Shown here one piece after another: positions 6,979 to 13,127 of a DNA stretch of 13,127 bases. Where the stretch lies: contig JAVBPA010000108.1 in NCBI GenBank assembly GCA_031549925.1, positions 1 to 13,127 on the forward strand, written 5' to 3'. Both the position numbers and the translations under genes were made by a program. The stretch comes from JAVBPA01 sp031549925 (lineage in GTDB: Bacteria; Bacillota; Clostridia; Oscillospirales; CAG-272). The notes under the pieces are model-generated. The model searched no databases, was not told the origin of the DNA, and saw only the letters and a list, made by a program, of their open reading frames with translations. Position 1 is the stretch's first letter; every line of letters starts with the position of its first letter.

Positions 6979-8202
6979 TTATTCTTCTTTTAACAGTGCA
7001 AGCTGTCCGGGAGCCAAGAAGATAGACATTGTCTGTCCGCCTTCCCCTTCAATTGCACCTATAGGGTCTGTATGTACTGCGACGGGACTAAATTTATTCC
7101 CGTATTCACAGCGTGTTATTTTTATGTCTTCTTTAAATTTTAATGTTACTTGCATCGATTCAACCGGACTGTTACAGCAAATAACATAATAAGTATTTCC
7201 GTCGCGGTCATGGAATCTTGAAAATATACCGGGAATTTCCGTTTTAATTTCAAGAACATTTCCGAAAGGTTCAAAAAGCGGAATTCCGCCGTATGCTTTT
7301 TTTACATGATAACATGTATCAATGGTTAATTTGTGTAAAGTTTCACCTACATAATTATTGAATACGCGGTTTACTTCTGATAACCAGTTAAATTGTTCCG
7401 TCCGTTCACCCAATTGATTTATAGGAGCGTTTCTGTAATTATCCCAAATACCCGGTAATTCTATAAAAAACCATGAAACACCTGCCGCTCCATGCGCCGC
7501 CGATGTACAAAGCTGCCATAACATATCGTCTTTTGAAGGACAGCGGTAAGCATAATGACCGCATGATAAAACAATGTTAAAATAGGGAAGTGACAAACGT
7601 TTTACGGCTTCGTAATATTCACGTAAATTATTGAAATATACATCGTATCCGCTGTCTTCTTTCCACATTTGAGTATAACAGTCGTATGAAAGTAATTTTG
7701 CGCTGCCATCTTTTGCAACTCTGTCAAGATACGGAGCTAAAGCTTCTGTTCCCATGCGTTCACCTATCCAGTCAAACCAGGGTAGAAGATTTATATACGC
7801 AATTAAATCCGGCGCAATTTCATTTTGTATTTTCATTGCTAAAAAAGCGTCGGCAGCATCCGGAGCATCAGGTTCATCTCCCACAAAAAATCCGAAAACC
7901 GACGGATGAGAACCATAATCTTCACAAGCTTTTGAAAAATCATTACGGTATGATTCTTCACCTTTTTGTGTCAAGTTTCTCCAATGTGTCCGGTAATCGC
8001 ATAATATAACTTTTATATCGAATTCTAAAGCGCGGTTTAGCATTATAATTACTTTTTCTTTATCTTTTTCAGAATAAGAAGGAGACATAGCAAGAGTTAT
8101 TCCAAGATCGCGCCACATATCAACAACAGATACCGGATCATCTTTTATTGAAGTCGTACACCAAAAAGAAATCGGATATTTTTTCATACCAAAGCGATTC
8201 AT
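6979..8202 (-). CDS. Putative glycoside hydrolase-like TIM-barrel protein
   Basis: 407 residues from the preferred start. I recognise the general architecture but not a named family. Residues 1-290 look like a TIM barrel; VFGFFVGDEPDAP places Glu110 where clan GH-A enzymes carry their acid/base at the end of strand 4, and GVSWFFIELPG places Glu248 where a nucleophile could sit. Residues from about 300 to the end look like a small beta-sandwich ending in FLAPGQLALL, as in many glycoside hydrolases. There is no signal peptide, so an oligosaccharide or glycoside taken up by the cell would be the target. These catalytic assignments are inference. An ATG at 8214 would add four residues, but the ribosome binding site overlaps it. 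The gene follows a 336-bp gap and precedes iorA by 24 bp, an odd partner for an amino acid enzyme. Confidence 0.65.
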   Translation of the reverse strand: MNRFGMKKYPISFWCTTSIKDDPVSVVDMWRDLGITLAMSPSYSEKDKEKVIIMLNRALEFDIKVILCDYRTHWRNLTQKGEESYRNDFSKACEDYGSHPSVFGFFVGDEPDAPDAADAFLAMKIQNEIAPDLIAYINLLPWFDWIGERMGTEALAPYLDRVAKDGSAKLLSYDCYTQMWKEDSGYDVYFNNLREYYEAVKRLSLPYFNIVLSCGHYAYRCPSKDDMLWQLCTSAAHGAAGVSWFFIELPGIWDNYRNAPINQLGERTEQFNWLSEVNRVFNNYVGETLHKLTIDTCYHVKKAYGGIPLFEPFGNVLEIKTEIPGIFSRFHDRDGNTYYVICCNSPVESMQVTLKFKEDIKITRCEYGNKFSPVAVHTDPIGAIEGEGGQTMSIFLAPGQLALLKEE

Positions 8203-8213
8203 AATACTATTCA

Positions 8214-8218
8214 TCCTT
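8214..8218 (-). promoter_or_regulatory. Ribosome binding site that decides the start of the glycoside-hydrolase-like gene
   Basis: Minus-strand AAGGA occupies 8218-8214 and overlaps the first possible ATG (8214-8212), which therefore cannot use it. The next in-frame ATG at 8202 is 11 bases away and is the better start. Confidence 0.5.
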
Positions 8219-8550
8219 TATAAATTATTTGTATAATACTACAGATTTATTTATTATAATAACTATACTTTAAAATACTCCTTTAAAATTAATATATTCA
8301 TTTTAATAATGTATTTTCATTTGTAATATCGGATTAATGAAGTTTTACGAAATGTAGAATAAACGAAAAATATAAGAAATATACTGTATTTTATATATAA
8401 TATATCGTATTATGCAAGTTTTAAACAGGTTATCAATCGGTTTTCCACAAAGTTATCCCAGTTATCCACAATCAACAACACTTTTTCTGAATATAATCGT
8501 AATTACTAAATACACTTATATAAAACAGTAAATATAAAAAACTGATAAGG
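8219..8550. other. Gene-free intergenic region, extremely AT-rich, with DnaA-box-like cluster
   Basis: No credible coding frame or RNA gene is seen here. Positions 8219-8425 are almost entirely A and T, with several -10-like hexamers on the minus strand (for example TATAAT at 8259-8254) but no convincing -35 partner. Positions 8430-8470 hold the DnaA-box-like run listed separately. The promoter of the glycoside-hydrolase-like gene and iorA is presumably inside this gap. No strong terminator follows the ACT-domain gene; a 4-bp CAGT/ACTG stem near 8525-8544 is too weak to call. Confidence 0.6.
8430..8470 (+). promoter_or_regulatory. Cluster of DnaA-box-like sequences
   Basis: Four 9-mers in the same orientation: TTATCAATC (8430-8438, 6 of 9), TTTTCCACA (8441-8449, 8 of 9), TTATCCCAG (8453-8461, 6 of 9) and TTATCCACA (8462-8470, perfect consensus). 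Starts are 11, 12 and 9 bp apart, about one helical turn. An AT-rich tract of about 200 bp flanks them to the left. The pattern resembles bacterial DnaA-binding regions, but dnaA, dnaN, recF and rpmH are absent from the window and genes on both sides run the same way. Confidence 0.45.
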
Positions 8551-8946
8551 TTATCTGTAATTATTTAATAATTTTTCAGCCAATTCCGGATTGCTTACTC
8601 TCATAACCATAATAGCGCCGGTATTTTTATTTGTAGCGTAACCATACATATAATCCACATTAATATCATTATCTGTAAGTATTTTTAAAGCTCCGGCAAG
8701 TCCTCCCGGAACATCGGGAACAGATACGGATATAACAGTTGTTGCGGATACGGTTAATCCGGCTTGCTTTAATATTTCAGTTGCACTTTCCGGATCATCA
8801 ACTATAAACCGAACTATTCCGAAATCCGATGTATCCGCGACGGATAATGTATTTATATTAATGTTTTTTTCTGCGATTTGAGAAGTTATCTCGGCAAGTC
8901 TTCCCGGTTTGTTTTCGATAAATATTGACAATTGTTGTATCAGCAT
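8551..8946 (-). CDS. Tandem ACT-domain protein, putative amino acid sensor
   Basis: 131 residues forming two ACT domains: residues 1-65 (with ENKPGRLAEI at 11-20) and about 70-131 (with VPDVPGGLAGALKIL). Stand-alone double-ACT proteins of this type are often encoded beside phenylacetate-CoA ligase and indolepyruvate oxidoreductase genes. The ACT fold binds small ligands, mainly amino acids, so a role in sensing aromatic or branched-chain amino acids is inferred. No catalytic domain is attached. The start is set by a strong AGGAGG about 10 bases before the ATG. It follows paaK by 19 bp and appears to be the last gene of the ligA-obgE-iorB-paaK-ACT run before the large gap. Confidence 0.85.
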   Translation of the reverse strand: MLIQQLSIFIENKPGRLAEITSQIAEKNININTLSVADTSDFGIVRFIVDDPESATEILKQAGLTVSATTVISVSVPDVPGGLAGALKILTDNDINVDYMYGYATNKNTGAIMVMRVSNPELAEKLLNNYR

Positions 8947-8965
8947 TAAAATTTACCTCCTATGG

Positions 8966-10273
8966 TTATTTTAATTTACGGTTATCAATAACTCTTTTCG
9001 CTTTACCTTCGGAACGCGGCAAAGTGTAAGCCTCAACAAATGTGATTTTTGCCGATATACCGAGAACCGATTCGATTTCTCTTTTTATTTTTCTTTCAAG
9101 AGATTCCAGTTCGCTTATTTTGTCAGAAAATGTATCAAGCGACATTTCTACTTTAATCTCCATGGTGTCAAGATTACCCTCGCGGTTTACATATATCATG
9201 TAATGCGGAGCAACATTATTTATCGATAATAATACGCTTTCTATTTGAGAAGGGAATACATTTACTCCTCTGATTATAATCATGTCATCAGTACGTCCCG
9301 TAATTCGGTTCATTCTGACAAGCGTTCTTCCGCAATCGCATTTCTTATATGTGATACTCGATATATCGTGAGTATTATATCTGATAAGCGGAAGAACTTC
9401 TTTTGTTATACAAGTAAATACAACTTCGCCCGCTTCCCCCTCCGGAACAGGCAATCCCGTTACCGGATCAAGTATTTCAATAATAAAATGGTCTTCGTTA
9501 ACATGCAAACCGTTTTGGCACGAACAGTCAAACGAAACACCGGGGCCGCATACTTCGGATAACCCGTATATATCGTAAGCTTTAATTGAAAGTCTTGTTT
9601 GAAGCTCTGTTCTCATATTTTCTGTCCAGGGCTCGGCTCCGAAAACTCCGGCTTTCAAATGGATTGATGAAATCGGAATGTTTTCCTGTTTTAAAACATC
9701 ACTGATATATAAAGCGTAAGAGGGGGTGCAGCATAAAATCGAAGAACCGAAATCCTGCATCATTGTAATCTGACGCTGTGTATTTCCTGATGAAGCCGGT
9801 ATAACAGTAGCTCCGAGTAATTCCGCACCGTAATGAATACCTAAGCCTCCGGTAAATAATCCGTAACCGTAAGAAACATGAATAAAATCATTAACAGTAG
9901 CTCCTGCAGCGGTAAGTGAACGGGCAGCACATTCCGCCCAAATATTTATGTCGTTTTTTGTATATCCGACCACAGTTTGTTTTCCGGTAGTTCCCGACGA
10001 AGCGTGGATACGCATTATTTTATCCTGCGGAACAGCGAACATACCATAGGGATAATTATCGCGCAAATCCTGTTTTGATGTTTGAGGTAATTTTATTATA
10101 TCTTCTTCGTTTTTTATATCATCCGGAGATATTCCCAATTCATCAAGGCGTTTTTTGTATAAAGGAACATTTGCATATGCGTGTTTAACCATTTTTGATA
10201 AACGGTATGATTTTATATGATGAAGCTCATCTCTTGAAGCTGTTTCTATTTCTTGATTATAATAAGCCATCAT
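8966..10273 (-). CDS. paaK: Phenylacetate-CoA ligase (AMP-forming), aryl-acetate-CoA ligase family
   Basis: 435 residues, typical for PaaK. The adenylate-forming signatures are present: phosphate loop SSGTTGK at 92-98, YGLSE at 236-240, RTDDMIIIRGVNVFP starting near 327, and the C-terminal RSEGK with the likely catalytic lysine at 424. Cysteine pairs CSC (in FDCSCQNGLHVNEDHF) and CDCGR resemble those conserved in anaerobe members. The enzyme joins phenylacetate, or related aryl acetates such as indole- or hydroxyphenylacetate, to CoA in the cytosol using ATP. With IorAB this permits entry of aryl acetates into aromatic amino acid synthesis, or handling of the acids formed during amino acid breakdown. 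The ATG overlaps the iorB stop codon by four bases (10270-10273), showing translational coupling. AAGGAA lies just upstream inside iorB. A second ATG directly follows the first. Confidence 0.93.
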   Translation of the reverse strand: MMAYYNQEIETASRDELHHIKSYRLSKMVKHAYANVPLYKKRLDELGISPDDIKNEEDIIKLPQTSKQDLRDNYPYGMFAVPQDKIMRIHASSGTTGKQTVVGYTKNDINIWAECAARSLTAAGATVNDFIHVSYGYGLFTGGLGIHYGAELLGATVIPASSGNTQRQITMMQDFGSSILCCTPSYALYISDVLKQENIPISSIHLKAGVFGAEPWTENMRTELQTRLSIKAYDIYGLSEVCGPGVSFDCSCQNGLHVNEDHFIIEILDPVTGLPVPEGEAGEVVFTCITKEVLPLIRYNTHDISSITYKKCDCGRTLVRMNRITGRTDDMIIIRGVNVFPSQIESVLLSINNVAPHYMIYVNREGNLDTMEIKVEMSLDTFSDKISELESLERKIKREIESVLGISAKITFVEAYTLPRSEGKAKRVIDNRKLK

Positions 10274-10842
10274 GCTATATTCCTTCCGGCATCATAAGCT
10301 TTTAAATTTACATCGCGTGTTTTAGGCGGCACTGAAGAATCTACCGCATTTCTGATAATTTTATCATCGATATTCATATATTTTGACATAGCTCCGATTA
10401 ATACTACATTCGCGGATTTATCGTTTCCTGCCTGACGAGCTATAGCCGCAGAATCTACTTTTATAATTTTTATATCTTGTTCTTCAATTTTTTCAATTAT
10501 ATTTTCAGGATAAACCGCCGTACCAATGATAACCGGTACGGGGGATATCTTTTGCGTGCTTGTTATAATTATTCCGCCTTTTTTTAGATAGGGAAGCCAC
10601 CGCGCTGTTTCCAGTTGTTCAAACGATAATATTATATCAGCTTCTCCTTTGCAAATAACAGGAGAATAAACTTTTTCTCCGTATTTTACATAAGTTACAA
10701 CAGATCCTCCGCGCTGTGACATTCCGTGTACTTCCGATACTTTTACATCACATCCCAATTCAAGCAAAGCATTGCCTAATATGCGGCTTGCGAGAAGTGT
10801 TCCTTGACCGCCTACACCGACGATCATTATATTAGTTGACAT
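10270..10842 (-). CDS. iorB: Indolepyruvate/arylpyruvate:ferredoxin oxidoreductase, beta subunit
   Basis: 190 residues, the usual length of IorB. It is a single pyruvate:ferredoxin oxidoreductase gamma-type domain, with the glycine-rich GVGGQG at 9-14 and the conserved EVHGMSQRGG at 37-46 that contacts the cofactor region of the alpha subunit. It carries no iron-sulfur motif, as expected, because those are in IorA. The partner is encoded at the far end of the same strand, past paaK, the ACT gene, a 336-bp gap and the glycoside-hydrolase-like gene. The start is supported by AGAGG about six bases upstream. It begins 22 bp after obgE and overlaps paaK by four bases. Confidence 0.95.
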   Translation of the reverse strand: MSTNIMIVGVGGQGTLLASRILGNALLELGCDVKVSEVHGMSQRGGSVVTYVKYGEKVYSPVICKGEADIILSFEQLETARWLPYLKKGGIIITSTQKISPVPVIIGTAVYPENIIEKIEEQDIKIIKVDSAAIARQAGNDKSANVVLIGAMSKYMNIDDKIIRNAVDSSVPPKTRDVNLKAYDAGRNIA

Positions 10843-10864
10843 ATCTAACCTCTTTTATTTTTAA

Positions 10865-12127
10865 TCAATTTACGAAATCAAAAACGAAATCATAAATATC
10901 CACTTCGTTTCCGTCCGTACACCCGGCTTTACGCAATTCATCAATTACGCCGAAATTATTTAAAGTTCTCTGAAAATATCTCAGCGAATCTCTGTCTTCG
11001 ATATTAATGCTGCCCATTAAATTATATAACCATTCGCCTTCAACATAAAATGTGTTGTTTTCACGCCTTATTACAACATCGTGATTATTGTCATAAATAC
11101 TTTCTTCTTTCGGTATAATTTCGGGTTCAAATACCAACAGGGGAGGGAGTTTTGAAAGCTGATAAGTTACTTTTTTTATTAACGCTTCAATACCTTCTCC
11201 TGTTATTGTGGATATATACAAAATGTCATAGTTGTTTTCATTCGCGTAATTACCGAGCAATATTTTATTATCATCAAATCCCTCAATATCACATTTATTT
11301 GCAATTATAATTTGAGGACGGTTTAATAATTCTATATTATATGTTTTTAATTCATTGTTTATTATTTCAATGTTTTTAATAGGTGAATCAGCCGTAATAT
11401 CAACAACATGCAAAAACAACCTGCATCTTTCTATATGACGTAAAAATTCATACCCCAATCCTAAACCTGATGAAGCTCCTTCTATCAATCCGGGATTGTC
11501 AGCAGCTATCCATTTTGCTTCACCTAATTTAACAACTCCGAGCGACGGAGAAAGAGTGGTAAATTCGTAGTTTGCTATTTTGGGTTTAGCTGAAGATATC
11601 ACGGATAAAAGAGATGATTTCCCTACATTCGGAAGCCCTATAATACCTACATCCGCAAGCATTTTTAGCTCCAGTATTATGTTTTTTTCTTCACCTCTGA
11701 GACCGCTTTTAGCAAATCTGGGAGTTTGACGCGATGGAGTTGCGAAGTGCTTGTTTCCCCATCCTCCGCGTCCGCCTTTGCATAATATATAATTATCTCC
11801 GCTTGACATATCATATATTACTTTTCCGGAGTCAGCATCGCGTATAACAGTTCCGGGAGGAACGGGAAGTATGGTGTCTTTTCCGTCAGCTCCGTGAAAT
11901 TTTGAACCTTCTCCTCCAAAACCGTTTTCTGCTAAAAATTTACGTTGGTTTTTATAATATATTAAAGTATTTTCACCCTCTTGGATTTTAAATATTATAT
12001 TACCTCCGCGTCCTCCGTCTCCTCCGTCGGGCCCGCCGTGGGAAACAAATTTTTCTCTTCTGAAAGAAACTTTACCGTTTCCTCCGTCACCGGCTTTTAC
12101 ATATATTTGCACTTTATCTATTAACAT
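10865..12127 (-). CDS. obgE: Obg family GTPase ObgE/CgtA
   Basis: 420 residues, complete. Residues 1-158 are the glycine-rich Obg fold (GDGGNGKVSFRREKF, GGPDGGDGGRGG). The G domain follows: GLPNVGKSS at 164-172, YEFTTLSPSLG (switch I), DNPGLIEGAS (the family more often has DIPG), NKCD, and a G5 region near ISTITGEG. The C-terminal 75 residues form the OCT domain found in Firmicutes Obg. The protein is an essential ribosome-associated GTPase for 50S maturation and stress signalling. It starts 31 bp after ligA with only a weak ribosome binding site (AGGT, about nine bases before the ATG) and is followed after 22 bp by iorB. It is therefore probably transcribed with both, although it has no functional link to the ior genes. 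Confidence 0.97.
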   Translation of the reverse strand: MLIDKVQIYVKAGDGGNGKVSFRREKFVSHGGPDGGDGGRGGNIIFKIQEGENTLIYYKNQRKFLAENGFGGEGSKFHGADGKDTILPVPPGTVIRDADSGKVIYDMSSGDNYILCKGGRGGWGNKHFATPSRQTPRFAKSGLRGEEKNIILELKMLADVGIIGLPNVGKSSLLSVISSAKPKIANYEFTTLSPSLGVVKLGEAKWIAADNPGLIEGASSGLGLGYEFLRHIERCRLFLHVVDITADSPIKNIEIINNELKTYNIELLNRPQIIIANKCDIEGFDDNKILLGNYANENNYDILYISTITGEGIEALIKKVTYQLSKLPPLLVFEPEIIPKEESIYDNNHDVVIRRENNTFYVEGEWLYNLMGSINIEDRDSLRYFQRTLNNFGVIDELRKAGCTDGNEVDIYDFVFDFVN

Positions 12128-12158
12128 AAGTTATACCTGATCAAATCGTATATGACTG

Positions 12159-13127
12159 TTAAATCAACTCTAACAGTTCTGTTTCGTTTATGATTTTAAT
12201 ATTCAATGCCTGCGCTTCAGTTAATTTTTTTCCTGCTTCCGATCCCGCTACAACATAATCCGTTTTTTTGGAAACAGAAGAAGATACTTTACCCCCGCGT
12301 GATATAATATATTCTTCAGCTTCACTGCGCGACATTTTCGGAAGAGTTCCCGTTATTACAAACCTTTTATTTAAAACAGCATTGTTTTCAATACGTTCTT
12401 CGATTTCAGCGTTTGTATTTACACCCGCTTCTATCAAACGGTTTATTATATACCTTGTTTTAGGTTTAGCAAAAAAATCAACTATATAACCTGCGCTTAT
12501 TTCACCTATATCTTCTGCTGTTGAAATTTCGTCTGCTGTTAAGTTATAAAATCGGTCGATTCCCCCGAATTTTTTAGATAATGTTACAGCAGCTTTCTCG
12601 CCTATTTGCCTGATTCCCAAAGCGTATAATAATTTAGCACAGCCATTATTTTTCGATTTGTTTATAGCTTCTATTAAATTATTAGCGGATTTTTTACCCA
12701 TCCGTTCTAAATTTTCGAGTTGTTCTTCTTTTAAATAATATATATCAGAAATGTCTTTAATTAAAGATTTATTTATCAGCAAAGCAACTACAGCAGGTCC
12801 CAATCCGTCTATATTCATTGCTCCTCTTGAGGCGAAATGAACAATATTCCTTTCAAGCTGAGCGGGGCAGGAATAATTTGTGCATCTGATAAATACTTCT
12901 TCATCAAAAGAAACTGCTTCTCCGCATGAGGGACAAAACTGCGGCATTTCGTACGGTATTTCATTTCCGTTTCTTTGTGAGATTTGAGGGTAAACAACTT
13001 CGGGAATTATATCGCCTGCTTTGCGTACAGTTACTATATCACCTATACGGATATCCTTATCTTTTATATAATTAATATTGTGCAGTGTAGCACGCCGTAC
13101 TGTAGTACCGGCAAGTGAAACTGCGTC
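12159..13127 (-). CDS. ligA: NAD-dependent DNA ligase LigA (C-terminal 322 residues; 5' end off the window)
   Basis: The frame is open from the right window edge to the stop codon at 12159. Residues 1-60 of the visible part are the end of the OB domain, with VRRATLHN, DIRIGDIVTVRKAGDIIPEVV. Next come the four-cysteine zinc finger (Cys65, Cys68, Cys82, Cys87), the helix-hairpin-helix domain (IDGLGPAVVALL, ALGIRQIGEKAA) and a C-terminal BRCT domain from about 248 (FVITGTLPKMSRSEAEEYI, SKKTDYVVAGSEAGKK). LigA proteins are about 650-680 residues, so roughly the N-terminal half with the adenylation lysine is outside. An ATG at 12947 is internal and is not the start. The enzyme seals nicks during replication and repair using NAD. 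It is the first visible gene of the minus-strand run leading into obgE and iorB. Confidence 0.97.
   Translation of the reverse strand, partial: DAVSLAGTTVRRATLHNINYIKDKDIRIGDIVTVRKAGDIIPEVVYPQISQRNGNEIPYEMPQFCPSCGEAVSFDEEVFIRCTNYSCPAQLERNIVHFASRGAMNIDGLGPAVVALLINKSLIKDISDIYYLKEEQLENLERMGKKSANNLIEAINKSKNNGCAKLLYALGIRQIGEKAAVTLSKKFGGIDRFYNLTADEISTAEDIGEISAGYIVDFFAKPKTRYIINRLIEAGVNTNAEIEERIENNAVLNKRFVITGTLPKMSRSEAEEYIISRGGKVSSSVSKKTDYVVAGSEAGKKLTEAQALNIKIINETELLELI

Noticed and set aside
8525..8544. Terminator after the ACT-domain gene
   Set aside because: The only stem is 4 bp (CAGT/ACTG) with a long A/T loop, too weak to support.
8219..8550. A canonical chromosomal oriC
   Set aside because: The DnaA-box-like cluster is suggestive, but only one box is perfect, flanking genes do not diverge and no dnaA/dnaN/rpmH genes are present, so only a cluster is reported.
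11990..12100. CCTCCG-rich repeats near the obgE start
   Set aside because: They are the codons of the normal glycine-rich Obg fold, not an independent repeat element.
12159..12947. A stand-alone 262-residue ligase-like gene starting at 12947
   Set aside because: The frame stays open upstream to 13127 and encodes recognisable OB-domain sequence (RATLHN, IGDIV, AGDIIP), so this is an internal methionine of a normal ligA.
12815..12997. 60-codon minus-strand frame overlapping ligA
   Set aside because: It is out of frame inside the zinc-finger region of ligA; the ligA frame continues intact to the window edge.

Overview
The window is AT-rich DNA from a strictly anaerobic, low-GC Gram-positive bacterium, most likely a member of the Clostridia. 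The lineage is inferred from gene content: an O2-reducing flavodiiron protein next to a PerR-type Fur repressor, an arylpyruvate:ferredoxin oxidoreductase, a glycyl radical enzyme, AGGAGG-like ribosome binding sites and very AT-rich intergenic DNA. Nothing in the sequence fixes genus or family. I see no tRNA, rRNA, insertion sequence, prophage or CRISPR array.

Layout from left to right. (1) Positions 1-1289, minus strand: the N-terminal 429 residues of a glycyl radical enzyme with a GCVE active-site motif; the gene runs off the left edge. (2) Divergent from it at 1432-3297, plus strand: a cytosolic DUF4838 protein with a GH67-like N-terminal domain. The two share a 142-bp promoter region containing a 19-bp near-perfect direct repeat. 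(3) 3304-3705, minus strand: a PerR-like regulator, tail-to-tail with the DUF4838 gene and only 6 bp away. (4) 3928-5127, plus strand: flavodiiron protein FprA, divergent from perR. The shared region holds two good promoters, a PerR-box-like operator on the fprA -10 element and a 12-bp hairpin just before the fprA ribosome binding site. (5) A bidirectional terminator at 5158-5192 closes fprA and the long minus-strand block that follows.

(6) 5224-13127, all minus strand, reading right to left: ligA (3' half only, off the right edge), obgE, iorB, paaK, a tandem ACT-domain protein, a 336-bp gene-free gap, a glycoside-hydrolase-like gene, and iorA. The ior/paaK/ACT genes make a recognisable module. 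IorAB interconverts aryl pyruvates and aryl-acetyl-CoA using ferredoxin, PaaK joins aryl acetates to CoA, and the ACT protein probably senses an amino acid. The module can serve aromatic amino acid breakdown or, in reverse, salvage of aryl acetates into aromatic amino acids. It is unusually split here: iorA lies about 3.3 kb downstream of iorB, behind the gap and a carbohydrate-type gene.

The most notable non-coding signals are a run of four DnaA-box-like sequences at 8430-8470 (one perfect TTATCCACA, one single mismatch, two weaker) inside the 336-bp gap, and the fprA leader palindrome. No wholly new multi-gene system is evident. The glycyl radical enzyme/DUF4838 pair and the orphan glycoside-hydrolase-like gene are the protein-coding items whose substrates are unknown.
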